A stretch of 64,000 bases of DNA. Origin: Nocardia amikacinitolerans NBRC 108937. Its GTDB lineage: Bacteria; Actinomycetota; Actinomycetes; Mycobacteriales; Mycobacteriaceae. The stretch is from the NCBI RefSeq assembly GCF_001612615.1, contig NZ_BDAU01000002.1, positions 183,102 to 247,101 on the forward strand, in the 5' to 3' direction. Of the stretch, positions 24,083 through 33,393 are shown one piece after another. The notes under the pieces are model-generated. The model saw only the letters and a program-made list of their open reading frames with translations. It had not been told where the DNA came from and searched no databases. Position numbers and translations under genes: made by a program. The stretch's first letter is position 1, and each line of letters begins with the position of its first letter.

Positions 24083-25405
24083 TCACACCCGCGTCGGCTC
24101 GTCCGCGGATTCCGGCCCGCTCGACGAACGCGATCGCACGGCGTTGACGACGCCGAGCAGCAGCCCAAGCCCGAGCAGGATCGCACCGCGCAACCACACC
24201 TCCGCGCCGATGCGGGTGAACAAGAACGGACACGACGCCAGACCGAGCAAGGGCACCACCGTCGGCACCTGGAAGTGCTCGGCATCGACCAGCTGCCGGC
24301 GCAGGATCAGCACGGCGGCATTGACCGCGGTGAAGACGACGAGCAGCAACAGCACCAACGTCTCGGCCAGCGAGCCGACTTCACCGGTGAGCGCGAGTGC
24401 CAGCGCCACGGCGGTGGTGGCGAGAATCGCGACCCACGGCGTGCGGCGGCCGGGCAGCACCCTGGCCAGCGCGGCGGGCAGCAGACCGTCGCGTCCCATG
24501 CCGTAGGCCAGCCGCGAGGCCATGATGCCGGTCAGCAGGGCGCCGTTGGCCACCGCGACGAGCGCGATCACCGCGAACAGTCGCTCCGGCACGCCGCCCG
24601 CCACCCGGATCACCTCCAGCAGCGGTCCGCTCGATTCGGCGAGCACCTCGGTGGGCACGACGGCCCCCGCGACCGCACCGAGCAGCACGTACACCGCGCC
24701 CGCGGTGAGCAGCGCGCCGAACAGCGCCCTCGGATAGGTGCGGCGCGGGTCGCGCACCTCCTCGGCCAGATTCACCGAGGTCTCGAAGCCGACGAACGAG
24801 TAGTACGCCAGCACGGCGCCCGCGAGCACCGCACCGACCGGCCCGCGTTCGGCAGTGCCGACCTGGGTGCGCCTGCTCGGGTCGCCCTCGCCGCGCAGCA
24901 GTACCCAGGCGCCGAGACCGATGACGAGCAGCAGGCCACCGAGTTCGATCGCGGTGGCGACCACGTTCGCGCCGAGGGACTCCTTGATGCCGCGCAAGTT
25001 CAGCGCGGCGAGGGCGAACAGGAAGACCACCACGACGGCGACGGTCGGCAACGTCACCAGCGTGGCGAGGTAGTCCGACGCGAACCCCCTGGCCAACGCG
25101 CCGACGGACACGACGCCCGCGGCGAGCATGCAGAACCCGACGAAGGTGCCCGCGGCCGGTCCGAGCGCACGAGTCACGTAGTGCGCCGAGCCGCCCGCCC
25201 TCGGGTACTTCGTGGCGAGCTCGGCATAGGAACCGGCGGTGAGACAGGCGAGCACCAAAGCGGTGAGCAGCGGCAGCCAGAGCGCGCCGCCCGACGCCCC
25301 CGCGATCTCGCCGACCAACACGTACACCCCCGCGCCGAGCACGTCGCCGAGGATGAAGAAGTACAGCAGGGGCGTGCGGACGACGCGGTTCAGCGCGACG
25401 GCCAT
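24083..25405 (-). CDS. APC-family amino acid permease
   Basis: A 440-residue, roughly 12-helix APC superfamily permease. The first helix carries LGDVLGAGVYVLVGEIAG, matching the substrate-binding GxGxY/V-type break of the family, and FVGFETSVNLAEEVRDPRRTYPRA is the characteristic loop after helix 6. The substrate is probably an amino acid but is not specified. It follows the SDR gene by 7 bases and so ends a VOC-SDR-permease operon. The C-terminus is a charged tail. Confidence 0.88.
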   Translation of the reverse strand: MAVALNRVVRTPLLYFFILGDVLGAGVYVLVGEIAGASGGALWLPLLTALVLACLTAGSYAELATKYPRAGGSAHYVTRALGPAAGTFVGFCMLAAGVVSVGALARGFASDYLATLVTLPTVAVVVVFLFALAALNLRGIKESLGANVVATAIELGGLLLVIGLGAWVLLRGEGDPSRRTQVGTAERGPVGAVLAGAVLAYYSFVGFETSVNLAEEVRDPRRTYPRALFGALLTAGAVYVLLGAVAGAVVPTEVLAESSGPLLEVIRVAGGVPERLFAVIALVAVANGALLTGIMASRLAYGMGRDGLLPAALARVLPGRRTPWVAILATTAVALALALTGEVGSLAETLVLLLLVVFTAVNAAVLILRRQLVDAEHFQVPTVVPLLGLASCPFLFTRIGAEVWLRGAILLGLGLLLGVVNAVRSRSSSGPESADEPTRV

Positions 25406-25412
25406 GGGCGGC

Positions 25413-26210
25413 TCAGTGCCGGTGCGGCAGCGGAGCTGCCGAGACGACGCGGTTGGCCGCGGCCTTCACCGAATCGGGGAGGACGTGAGTGATCGTCGTC
25501 AGCACCTTGGTGCCCAGCGAGGCGGCCGCCACCTTCTCGTCGCCGCGCAGCAGCGCCTCGACGCCTTGGCGCGCCACGTCGGCGGGGTCGTCCTTGGGAC
25601 CCTTGCCTACGACGGTCTCCAGCATCTTGGCCCTGCGGAAGAAGTCGGTGTCGGTCGGACCCGGCATCAGCGCGGTGACCGTGACGCCGGTGCCGCGCGT
25701 CTCTTCGCGCAGCGCCTCGGCGAAGGACTGCACGAACGACTTCGACGCGTTGTACACCGCCTGCTTCGCGCCAGGCATCGTCGCCGCGATCGAGGACGTG
25801 AACAGCAGTTTGCCGGTGTCGCGCCGCACCATGTCGCCGAGCACGAGCTTGGCAAGGTGCACCGTCGAGCGCACGTTGAGGGCGATGATGTCGAGTTCGT
25901 CGTCGAGGTCGGTCGACACGAAGTCACCGCCGCGGCCGACGCCGGCGTTGAACGCGACCGCGTCGAGCGGCCGTTCGTCCATGGTGGCCGCCGAATAGAG
26001 CCGCTCCACACCTTCTGGCGTGCGCAGATCCACCTGCACCGCGCGGACTTCCACGCCGGGACGGCGCACCTGATCGGCGGCGGTCTCGATGGCCGTGTCC
26101 TCCGCGGCCACCACCACGTCGTACTCGTGTTCCACGAACTGCTTGGCGAGTTCCAGGCCGATTCCGCTGGAAGCTCCGGTGACAAGGGCGAGGGGACGTG
26201 TCTGGGTCAT
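25413..26210 (-). CDS. Short-chain dehydrogenase/reductase
   Basis: A 265-residue classical SDR with TGASSGIG at residues 11-18, NAG in VAFNAGVG, Ser in LLFTSSIAA and the catalytic YNASK. The C-terminus has a helical extension (VLPDSVKAAANRVVS) seen in DltE/YqjQ-like SDRs. Substrate is unknown. It is the middle gene of an apparent operon, 42 bases after the VOC gene and 7 bases before the permease. Confidence 0.9.
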   Translation of the reverse strand: MTQTRPLALVTGASSGIGLELAKQFVEHEYDVVVAAEDTAIETAADQVRRPGVEVRAVQVDLRTPEGVERLYSAATMDERPLDAVAFNAGVGRGGDFVSTDLDDELDIIALNVRSTVHLAKLVLGDMVRRDTGKLLFTSSIAATMPGAKQAVYNASKSFVQSFAEALREETRGTGVTVTALMPGPTDTDFFRRAKMLETVVGKGPKDDPADVARQGVEALLRGDEKVAAASLGTKVLTTITHVLPDSVKAAANRVVSAAPLPHRH

Positions 26211-26252
26211 ACCGCCCGCCTACCCACGCCGAGCCGGTTGTATCCGCCGCCC

Positions 26253-26678
26253 CTATCGACCGTCGAGCCAGACCAGGCAGAAGGTGTGCCCGACCGGGTC
26301 GGTGTAGACGCGGAACCGGTCGGCGTCGTTGGCCTGCACCAAACGCGCGCCGATGGCCAGCGCCTTGGTTTCGGCGATGTCGATGTCGTCGACCAAGAGG
26401 TCGAGGTGGATCTGCTGGGAGGCTTCGGGATCCGGGAAGCGCGGCGGCTTGTAGCGCGGTGCGGTCTGGAACGCCAGGCGCCTGCCGTCGGGATCGACGA
26501 CGACCACCCACGTGTCGTCCTCGTCGTCCTCGTCGATGATCACCCCGCCGAGCAGCGCGGCGTAGAACCTCGCGAGCTCGCGCGGCTCCGGGCAGTCCAG
26601 CACCACGCTGCGCAGCCGTCCGACCGCGCTGGCCGCCGTCACCTCGTCCTCGGTCGCCATCGTGCCGTCCGATCTCAT
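26253..26678 (-). CDS. VOC/glyoxalase-like domain protein
   Basis: A 141-residue single-domain VOC protein: LRSVVLDCPEPRELARFYAALLGG at the front, a WVVVVDPDGRRLAFQ strand set and a C-terminal VYTDPVGHTFCLVWL half, the usual paired beta-alpha-beta-beta-beta modules. In VOC enzymes His and Glu residues on these strands bind a metal; no substrate can be given. I use the ATG of MRSDGTM because GGAGGAGG lies 5 bases upstream. It is the first gene of the VOC-SDR-permease set. Confidence 0.85.
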   Translation of the reverse strand: MRSDGTMATEDEVTAASAVGRLRSVVLDCPEPRELARFYAALLGGVIIDEDDEDDTWVVVVDPDGRRLAFQTAPRYKPPRFPDPEASQQIHLDLLVDDIDIAETKALAIGARLVQANDADRFRVYTDPVGHTFCLVWLDGR

Positions 26679-26799
26679 GAGCGCCTCCTCCGCCGGTAAG
26701 GGAACGCTTCTCACCTACCCGCCGCGCGCACCGGACAAACCGGCGCCGGCGCGCGAGCGGGGCCCAGGCGAATCGAATCGACTTCTCGGACTTGCGAAT

Positions 26800-27216
26800 T
26801 CAGGCGACGACCAGGTCGACGTCGATGTTGCCCCGTGTGGCGTTGGAGTACGGGCAGACCTGGTGCGCCGCGTCGACAAGCGAGCGCGCCACGCCGGACT
26901 CGAGGCCGGGCAGGTCGATGGTGAGGGTGACGGCCAGACCGAATCCGTCTCCGTTCGGGCCGATGCCCACCGCGCCGGTCACCGAGGAGTCCGCGATCTT
27001 CACCTTCTCGCGGCGGGCGACCAGCTGCAGCGCGCTGTGGAAGCACGCGGCGTATCCGGCGGCGAAGAGCTGCTCGGGGTTGGTACCCGCGCCACCCGCG
27101 CCGCCGAGTTCCTTCGGCACGCTCAGTTCGAGGTCGAGCGCCTGGTCGGACGAGCGGACTTGGCCGCCGCGTCCGGCGCCGGTCGCGGTGGCCTGTGCGG
27201 TGTAGAGGGTGTTCAT
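26800..27216 (-). CDS. ohr: Organic hydroperoxide resistance protein (Ohr/OsmC)
   Basis: A 138-residue Ohr peroxiredoxin-like enzyme. The two redox cysteines are in AACFHSAL and [12 protein letters not shown], both diagnostic of Ohr, and the N-terminus is [13 protein letters not shown]. Ohr reduces fatty-acid hydroperoxides with lipoyl-protein electrons. A run of CAACT/AGTTG half-sites upstream looks like an OhrR operator, and an OhrR-like MarR gene sits at 18039-18539. The start was set by alignment to the usual Ohr N-terminus, with AAAGG about 7 bases before it. Confidence 0.93.
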   Translation of the reverse strand: MNTLYTAQATATGAGRGGQVRSSDQALDLELSVPKELGGAGGAGTNPEQLFAAGYAACFHSALQLVARREKVKIADSSVTGAVGIGPNGDGFGLAVTLTIDLPGLESGVARSLVDAAHQVCPYSNATRGNIDVDLVVA

Positions 27217-27264
27217 GGGGTGCCTTTCTGGAAGTACCTGCCGTGCCCCATGAACAGTAGCGAG

Positions 27265-27284
27265 CAACTAAGTTGCGCACAACT
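27265..27284. promoter_or_regulatory. OhrR-type operator before ohr
   Basis: CAACT-A-AGTTG (27265-27275) and AGTTG-CGCA-CAACT (27271-27284) overlap, giving three alternating half-sites. They lie 48-68 bases upstream of the ohr start, where a promoter should be. MarR-family OhrR proteins bind such AT-rich palindromes, so repression by an OhrR is likely. Confidence 0.6.
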
Positions 27285-27357
27285 AATAGCGGAGTGAAAA
27301 AGGTCGCACACCGCGGGCGGAGTCGGTTCCGTCCGCGATGCGCGACCCGTCCGGTGC

Positions 27358-27645
27358 TTAGATCACCGCGTTCATGATCGTTCCCGCGCTCGTGGCGACG
27401 GCGCCTCCCGCCATCGCGCCCGCCACCATCTTCGGTGATTGCAAACCGCCGCCGTTCCACTTCTCCCAGGCGAAACGGCCACCGCCGTAGGTGATGGCGG
27501 TGATCCCCGACAGCTGGACGAGCCAGGTGAAGTACCGACCCATTTGCATGAGCTTGTCCGCCAGCGGCGGCGCTTCGGGGGTCGGATTACTGACCTGCGC
27601 GAGAACTGTGTCGTGTAGCGCGCAGAGGATCGTGCTCACTGTCAT
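27358..27645 (-). CDS. Small two-segment membrane protein of unknown function
   Basis: A 95-residue protein, not recognised. Two hydrophobic stretches flank a basic WEKWNGGG loop: about residues 38-55 (FTWLVQLSGITAITYGG) and 72-92 (MVAGAMAGGAVATSAGTIM). The first 15 residues contain one Cys (STILCALHD). AAGGAG is almost touching the ATG, so the GTG two codons later (27639) may be the true start. It is monocistronic, between ohr and divergent small membrane genes. Confidence 0.6.
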   Translation of the reverse strand: MTVSTILCALHDTVLAQVSNPTPEAPPLADKLMQMGRYFTWLVQLSGITAITYGGGRFAWEKWNGGGLQSPKMVAGAMAGGAVATSAGTIMNAVI

Positions 27646-27926
27646 GCTCCTTCGCGGATGCTGAGGTGATGCTCGGGATTCGTCTTCACGAGGGCGCGTT
27701 ACTTCGAAAAACTCGTCGACCCGTTCAATTCAACCTCAGCAAGATCATGTGATGTGGCAGACACACCGAAATCGGCATGACCCGACTCACAGCTGTTCAC
27801 CCGTGCCACACACGCCCCGCGGTTCTAGGATTCGAAGGGTGCAGGGGGATGGAAGAAGGGCACGGGCGCGACGCGGCGCCGTCCCTCTTTCGAACGCCGA
27901 CCTCACATCTGTTTCGGGGAGGGCAC

Positions 27927-28073
27927 ATGGCTTTTCTGCTTCCACTGCTTTTGCTGATGCTCGTCGTGACCGCGTCCGTCGTCGTCGCCGCCTACGGCAC
28001 GGTGTTCGCCACCTACTGGTTCGAAATGCGGCACCACCACACCGACCCGCCGGATCTGTCGGCCACGCACTGA
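27927..28073 (+). CDS. Small single-pass membrane protein, 48 aa
   Basis: MAFLLPLLLLMLVVTASVVV starts a single transmembrane helix, followed by FATYWFEMRHHHTDPPD, a short His-rich tail. GGGGAGGG lies 4-5 bases before the ATG. The frame is open 50 codons further upstream, but that sequence is not hydrophobic and has no ribosome site. Function is unknown. A second membrane protein gene follows 84 bases downstream on the same strand. Confidence 0.55.
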   Translation: MAFLLPLLLLMLVVTASVVVAAYGTVFATYWFEMRHHHTDPPDLSATH

Positions 28074-28157
28074 CCGTTCGAGTTTGAGACCGGGCGGTCC
28101 GGCAACTCCGGTCACGGGTGTCGACGACGCCCGTGACCGCGAGCGGAGGTGAGCCGG

Positions 28158-28511
28158 ATGGTGAACGATGTCGAGAAGCGCTGGTCCGATCCGGAGGGAC
28201 TTCGCCAGGCCATCCGCTACGACCTCGCTGTTCTCGGCACTGCCGCACTTGTCGCCTTGGTCGCCGCGGTCTGGGCCGCCGGGCGGGACGCGTGCCTGTC
28301 CGGTCCGCTGCTGTGCGATGCCGCCTCGGGCATCGCGGTGCTGCTCGTCCCCGCCGTCGTCCTGCTGGCGGGCGGGATCGGCGCGTTCGTGATCACCTAT
28401 CTGCGCTGGCGGCAGGGCCGGGTCTGGCCGATCTGGCAGGGCGCGGGCTGGTTCCTGTTCATGGTGATGCTGGTCTACGTCTCGATCGGCGGGACCGCGA
28501 TGTCGCGGTGA
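28158..28511 (+). CDS. Small integral membrane protein, 117 aa
   Basis: An unrecognised protein with three predicted helices: about 20-42 (LGTAALVALVAAVWAAG), 58-82 (VLLVPAVVLLAGGIGAFVITYL) and 96-115 (FLFMVMLVYVSIGG). Two cysteines in the first loop (ACLSGPLLC) could form a disulfide on the outside. The ATG has GGAGG 8 bases upstream; a GTG three codons earlier overlaps that site. It is convergent with the ABM-domain gene, 3 bases apart. Confidence 0.6.
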   Translation: MVNDVEKRWSDPEGLRQAIRYDLAVLGTAALVALVAAVWAAGRDACLSGPLLCDAASGIAVLLVPAVVLLAGGIGAFVITYLRWRQGRVWPIWQGAGWFLFMVMLVYVSIGGTAMSR

Positions 28512-28514
28512 GAC

Positions 28515-29462
28515 TCAGCGGTTGTAATCCCAGTAGTGCAGCCATTTCACCGTGGCGAACAGCAGCAACGTCATGGCGTAGAGGACGACGACGATGGCGG
28601 CGCCGAGCGCGCTCACCCGCCAGCCCGCGCCGTCGACCGGGTCGAGCCAGCGCCGGAAACAGGCCGCCACCGCGGGCGACAGGATCCAGCTCATCAGCGC
28701 GACGCTCACGATCTGGCTCAACCACATCGCCAGCCAGGGCGGCGCCCCGATCTCGTCCAGCACCGGGCCGAGGAACCGGGACAGCGTCATCACCGTCGGA
28801 TACAGCACGAGCAGCACCAGCATCGCGATCTTCCAGGTGGGCGTCACCCGGGTCCGGCCGTCGACGGTGCGGAGCGTGGATCCGAACGGCGTGGTGTGCG
28901 CGACGCCCGAGAAATCCTCGGTCAGTTCGGCGCGCAACGCGGGCAGCGCCGCGGCCCGCTGCTCCGAGCGCATCCAGTCCGCCAAATGGCGCGCCGTGCG
29001 GAACCGGAGAACCGAGAACCACCGGCCGGTGTCGCCGCGCGAGAACAGCGCGACACCGTCGAATCCGGGGAACTCGGCGCTCAAAGCCGCCAAATTCGCT
29101 TCCGCCGCAACGAAATCGGCGACCTTTCCGTTCGCGACACGGTGATCGAACACCCCGATTCCTGGCGGCGGCAACTCCCCCTCGACGATGATCAGATCCG
29201 AACTCTTCCGGTGAAATCCGCACGCCTCGCCTTCGGCGAGCAACGCCGTTCTCGCCGCCGAGTCGAGGAATTCGTTCGCCAGCGCCTCGGAGCGGAAAGT
29301 CGCGCCGAATCCGGGCTCCAGTGCGGGCTCGTCGTACACCGCGCGGCAGCTCTGCACGAATCCTTCTGCGGTGGAGGCTGTTTCGGACATCCGATCCAGC
29401 CAGACCGCGAAAGCCGCGATATCGGAGGGGCGGTGGAAGACGGTGACGGCGGTGGCGTTCAT
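28515..29462 (-). CDS. ABM-superfamily domain membrane protein
   Basis: A 315-residue protein: two ferredoxin-like ABM (antibiotic biosynthesis monooxygenase) domains at about 1-100 and 110-200, then four transmembrane helices in the last 110 residues (MLVLLVLYPTVMTLSRFLG, WLSQIVSVALMSWIL and others) ending WLHYWDYNR. This architecture is a known ABM-family membrane protein of unclear role; monooxygenase activity is not shown by the sequence. Its ATG overlaps the guanine deaminase stop (ATGA), so the two are coupled. Confidence 0.78.
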   Translation of the reverse strand: MNATAVTVFHRPSDIAAFAVWLDRMSETASTAEGFVQSCRAVYDEPALEPGFGATFRSEALANEFLDSAARTALLAEGEACGFHRKSSDLIIVEGELPPPGIGVFDHRVANGKVADFVAAEANLAALSAEFPGFDGVALFSRGDTGRWFSVLRFRTARHLADWMRSEQRAAALPALRAELTEDFSGVAHTTPFGSTLRTVDGRTRVTPTWKIAMLVLLVLYPTVMTLSRFLGPVLDEIGAPPWLAMWLSQIVSVALMSWILSPAVAACFRRWLDPVDGAGWRVSALGAAIVVVLYAMTLLLFATVKWLHYWDYNR

Positions 29463-30865
29463 CGGTCGTCGACGCGGCGACCCTGGACGTAGACCTGCGC
29501 GACCGCCGCCTCGCCCATTCCCATCAACAGCGCGAACAGCGCCTGATCGCGCGCCAGAACCGGGTCGTCGGATCGGATCCCTTGCGCCAGTGCGCTTTCC
29601 AGCGCCGGTTCGCGGGCAGGGTCGACGACGACGAAGTCGGCCTCCTTGCCGAGGTCGAAGTTCCCGAAGCGGTTCTCCATGTCGAGGGCTCGCGCACCGG
29701 CCAGCGTTCCGGTGAACAGCATTTCGGCGGGATGCATCGAGACGCCGTCCGCGCCCGGTTCGGAGATGTGCACCTTGAACGCCGCCGCGAGCACCCGCGG
29801 AATCGACCATTCGTCGCCGCCGCCGTAGTCGGTGCCCGCGGCGACCGTGACCCCCGAGGCGATCGTCCGCTGCCACGGCATCGTCCCGGAGCCGAGGAAC
29901 TGCTGGGACACCGGGCAGTGCGCGATCGAACTGCCGGTCTGCGCCAGCCGCCGTAGTTCCGCGTCCTGACAGTGCACGCAGTGCGCCAGGATGCTGCGCT
30001 TGCCGAGCATGCTCTTGCCGCCGACCTGCGAGCCGGGCAGGAACTTCCCGTCGTAGGTGTCGAGGTACGAATTCACCTGGTACGCCTGCTTGGTGCTGTC
30101 GACCTCGCCCGTGCCGGGGCGGTTGTTCTCGTTCAGGTGGCTGTGGAAATAGACGCCGCGATGTCGCACGGAGTCGTAGAGCTCACCGAGATTGCGCAGC
30201 GTCTCGCGGGTCACCGACAGCGAGAAGCGGGGCACGATCGCCACGTGCAGCAAGGCGGTGTCGACGTCGCCGGTGTCGGCCGCGTGCCAGGTGTCGATCT
30301 CCGCCTCGGTCAACCGGATCGCCTCGTCCTCGGAGGTGAGCAGCGGCGCGACCGACTCCTCCTCCCCCGTGGTCTGGATGCCGCGGCCGCCGACCATGCG
30401 CAGGCCGCGGCGGCGCGTCTCACTGAACAGCGCGTCCTGCGCGTGCGGGAAGGCCGACCCGAACACCATCGCGGCGGTGGTGCCCGCGGCGATCCGCCTG
30501 GCACAGAATTCGGCCGCCGCGTGCTTCGCGAACACCGGATCGGCGAGCCGGGATTCCGCCGGATACATACACAGCGTGAGCCATTCGAGCAGCTGTCCGC
30601 CGCCGTAGGCGTCACCGGCGAAGGTCTGCGGGAAATGGATGTGGGCGTCGACGAAACCGGGAAGCAAAAAGCCAGGGCGGTGGTCGAATTCGTCCGCATC
30701 GCGGAATTCGGCGGGAATCTCGTCGCGGTCGCCGCAGTAGGTGATCCGGCCGTCATCGCCGACGACCAACGCGCCGTCCGGCACGGAGACGAGCGCGTCC
30801 GCCGCGTTCTGGACGGTGGGGCGTCCGGCGACGTGGAAGATGTGCCCCAAGTGCACTCGGCTCAC
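29459..30865 (-). CDS. guaD: Guanine deaminase
   Basis: A 468-residue amidohydrolase. Metal ligands are visible in FVDAHIHFPQ, HSHLNEN, LAHCVH and AAGTDYGGG, the guanine deaminase set; HIHFPQ in particular separates GuaD from related cytosine or atrazine deaminases. It converts guanine to xanthine and ammonia with one zinc. The start is GTG 30865 (SRVHLGH follows); no strong ribosome site is visible. It is followed in ATGA overlap by the ABM membrane protein, an unusual partner. Confidence 0.9.
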   Translation of the reverse strand: MSRVHLGHIFHVAGRPTVQNAADALVSVPDGALVVGDDGRITYCGDRDEIPAEFRDADEFDHRPGFLLPGFVDAHIHFPQTFAGDAYGGGQLLEWLTLCMYPAESRLADPVFAKHAAAEFCARRIAAGTTAAMVFGSAFPHAQDALFSETRRRGLRMVGGRGIQTTGEEESVAPLLTSEDEAIRLTEAEIDTWHAADTGDVDTALLHVAIVPRFSLSVTRETLRNLGELYDSVRHRGVYFHSHLNENNRPGTGEVDSTKQAYQVNSYLDTYDGKFLPGSQVGGKSMLGKRSILAHCVHCQDAELRRLAQTGSSIAHCPVSQQFLGSGTMPWQRTIASGVTVAAGTDYGGGDEWSIPRVLAAAFKVHISEPGADGVSMHPAEMLFTGTLAGARALDMENRFGNFDLGKEADFVVVDPAREPALESALAQGIRSDDPVLARDQALFALLMGMGEAAVAQVYVQGRRVDDR

Positions 30866-31004
30866 GAGTCGAGCACAGCACAGCGGGCGGCATCACATCG
30901 GCGATTGCCGGAAAAGGCGCGTCTACCTGCGACTCCTGCACCGATCACCGCCCAATACGTCGGCTCCGCGAATGCCCGGCCACCTCGTGCCATACTCGAT
31001 AGGC

Positions 31005-32006
31005 ATGACCGCAGAAAACGCTCGTGCCGGATCTGCAGTTCCCGACGCATCGGCCGTCTCCGCCGCGCTGCAGATCGCTCGCCGCGCTCCCTCCCTGCAC
31101 AACTCTCAGCCCTGGCGCCTGGTCTTCGACGGCAAGCGGCTGCACCTGCACAGCGACCCCGACCGGTCGCTGCCGATGGCCGACCCGGACGGTCGCCAGC
31201 AGGTGATCAGCTGCGGCGCCATGCTGCACCACACCAGGACCGCCTTCGCCGCGAACGGCTGGCACACCGATGTCGTCCGCCTGCCCGATCCGGCGCGGCC
31301 GCGCTATCTGGCCGCGCTGGCCTTCCGGCCTTGGCCCGACCCGCCGGAACGCATCCGCACGCAGGCCAAGGTCATCTTGCGCAGGTACTCCGACCGGCTC
31401 CCGATGGACGAACCCGAGGGCTGGGACGCGCTGCTGCCCGGCGTGACCGAAGTGGCACGGGCGTGCGAGGTCACCCTCGACGATCTGCCCGACTCGGTGC
31501 GCGAGCGGCTCGCCGCCGCCTCCGACCAGGCCGAGGCGCTGCGCCGCTACGACAAGCCGTATCAGAGCGAATTGCGCTGGTGGACCGGACATTTCGATCT
31601 GTCCGAGGGGATCCCGCCGACCGCGCTCGCGACGGCGGCCGAGGCCGGTCGCGTGCCCGTGCGCCGCGACTTCCCCACCGCGTCGGGAACCACCCGGCGG
31701 GCGACGCCCGAGGATCGAGCCCGGCTGCTGGCGCTGAGCTCGGCCGAAGACTCGACCGCGCAGTGGTTGCGGACCGGCGAGGCGCTGTCGGCGGTGCTGC
31801 TGGAATGCACCGGCGCCGGACTCTCGACCTGCCCGCTCACCCACATCACCGAACTGCCCGCCGCGCGCCGGGTGATCGCTGGACTGCTGCCCCACCACCT
31901 GCGACCCCAGGTCGTCGTCCGGGTGGGCACCGCGCCGGATCCTGATCCCCTGCCGCCGACACCGCGTCTGCCGATCGAGGACATCCTGACCGTCACCACC
32001 CCGTAA
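31005..32006 (+). CDS. Acg-family nitroreductase-like protein
   Basis: A 333-residue protein of the Acg/Rv2032-type nitroreductase-fold family: AALQIARRAPSLHNSQPWR opens the first FMN-binding module and a second half-module (LLALSSAEDSTAQWLRTGEAL) follows, as in these tandem-fold proteins. In mycobacteria several are DosR-regulated and may sequester flavin. I saw no DosR box upstream. CATACT 10 bases before the ATG suggests a leaderless transcript. It is divergent from guaD across 139 bases. Confidence 0.85.
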   Translation: MTAENARAGSAVPDASAVSAALQIARRAPSLHNSQPWRLVFDGKRLHLHSDPDRSLPMADPDGRQQVISCGAMLHHTRTAFAANGWHTDVVRLPDPARPRYLAALAFRPWPDPPERIRTQAKVILRRYSDRLPMDEPEGWDALLPGVTEVARACEVTLDDLPDSVRERLAAASDQAEALRRYDKPYQSELRWWTGHFDLSEGIPPTALATAAEAGRVPVRRDFPTASGTTRRATPEDRARLLALSSAEDSTAQWLRTGEALSAVLLECTGAGLSTCPLTHITELPAARRVIAGLLPHHLRPQVVVRVGTAPDPDPLPPTPRLPIEDILTVTTP

Positions 32007-32273
32007 GTTTCCGCGCGGACCCCCGCGAATCGGACGAAGCGGACGAGATCGCGAGGTCCGCTAACGACCGAGCGTGGATCGCCGATGGACCTCGTGTCGA
32101 TGACGACACCGGCACCGGCGGCCCAGTGCCGCGCGTGCCGTCGCTTTCTCCGGCCGTGCGCAGGCCGGGGACGGACCTGGTCTCGTGCCGCCCGTAGGCT
32201 GTCTTCGCACGTCAGCGCCGGGCGCGTCGCGATCCCGGTCCGCCATCCGGTACCCATCTGTCAGGGAGTTCAC

Positions 32274-33023
32274 TTGGCTCGGCAACGTCGCACCACCCGC
32301 CCGTCCGCGTCCCGCCGCGGCGCCCTCGTCACCACCGCGCTGGCCGTCGCGCTCACCGCGGGCATCGGCACAGCCGCAGCGCGTCCCGTCGGCGCCTTCG
32401 ACGTCGGAGGCGCCATCGAGGTCGAATACGACCGAGCGGGCGGACCCGCCGTCTTGGGCGATCCCGTCACCCCCGAACTCGACGCCGGCCGCGGCGGCCG
32501 CTACCAGGCCTTCGAACGCAATGCCGCCATCTACTGGCACCCCGAGGTCGGCGCGCACCAAGTCGGCGGCTCGATCCGCGCCAAGTGGGGCGCGCTCGGC
32601 TGGGAGAACGGCACGCTCGGCTACCCGGTCACCGGTGAGCTCGCCACGCCCGGCGGGCAGGGCCGCTTCAACCACTTCCAGGGCGGATCCATCTACTGGT
32701 CGCTCGGCACCGACTCCCACCAGGTCGGCGGGGCCATCCGCGACAGATGGGGCGCGCTCGGCTGGGAAGGCGGCGCGCTCGGCTTCCCGATCACCGACGA
32801 AGCCACCTCCGCGGGCAACGGCCGCTACAACCTCTTCACCGGCGGCGCCGTCTACTGGTCCCCGCGCACCGGCGCCCACGCCGTCTGGGGCGCCATCCGC
32901 GACGACTGGGTCCGCGCGGGCGCCGAGAACGGCCGCTACGGCTACCCCACCGGCGAGGAATACGACTACGAAGGCGGCAAAGCCCAAGACTTCCAAGGCG
33001 GCCGCATCACCTGGCTACCCTGA
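32274..33023 (+). CDS. Secreted LGFP-repeat protein
   Basis: A 249-residue exported protein. After a basic N-region and a hydrophobic core (GALVTTALAVALTAGIGTAAA) there are four LGFP-type repeats of about 53 residues, each with a G-x-I...W...G...G.LG.P.T pattern followed by an aromatic strand (YQAFERNAAIYWHP, FNHFQGGSIYWSL, YNLFTGGAVYWSP, AQDFQGGRITWLP). LGFP repeats occur in cell-envelope proteins of mycolic-acid bacteria and are thought to bind the wall. TTG 32274 has AGGGAG 5 bases upstream, deciding the start. Confidence 0.85.
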   Translation: MARQRRTTRPSASRRGALVTTALAVALTAGIGTAAARPVGAFDVGGAIEVEYDRAGGPAVLGDPVTPELDAGRGGRYQAFERNAAIYWHPEVGAHQVGGSIRAKWGALGWENGTLGYPVTGELATPGGQGRFNHFQGGSIYWSLGTDSHQVGGAIRDRWGALGWEGGALGFPITDEATSAGNGRYNLFTGGAVYWSPRTGAHAVWGAIRDDWVRAGAENGRYGYPTGEEYDYEGGKAQDFQGGRITWLP

Positions 33024-33393
33024 CCCGCGCCCCGACGAATTACCGGCAACAGAGTTTCGGCAGATAACGGATCAGGGGTCCATGCCGCCATGTTCGTGCG
33101 GTGTCGACTCGTCGGTCTCGAGTTCTTCGCCAGCGGTCCGCGCGCTGATGAACCGCTACGCCCCGCGAACTCGAGTGCGAACCGGTCGTGACACAGGAGG
33201 GGGCGGCGATTGTGGATCGGCCAGCCCGCTCGTTCGCGAGTTGGGTGTCCGATCACCGAAGCGAATAGTCGTAGTCGGCAATCCAAATCGACTGCGCACC
33301 AGTTGCTTCGGCGCGCGGTTCGGGAATCGGGACGACAGGGAATCGCCGACGCGGGTAGAAAGGACACGGACCCACACTTGCGAGGAGGCGGCG
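33024..33393. other. Intergenic region, 370 bases
   Basis: No gene is supported. The open frames are Arg/Ser-rich shadows without ribosome sites. The last 60 bases hold the leader of the SnoaL-like gene (GAGGAGG at 33382-33388). Confidence 0.5.

Noticed and set aside
30741..31004. Extended N-terminus of the nitroreductase
   Set aside because: It lies antisense to guaD and has shadow-type composition; the family starts near MTAENAR.
32085..32273. Longer LGFP protein
   Set aside because: The TTG at 32274 has a ribosome site and gives a proper signal peptide; upstream residues do not.
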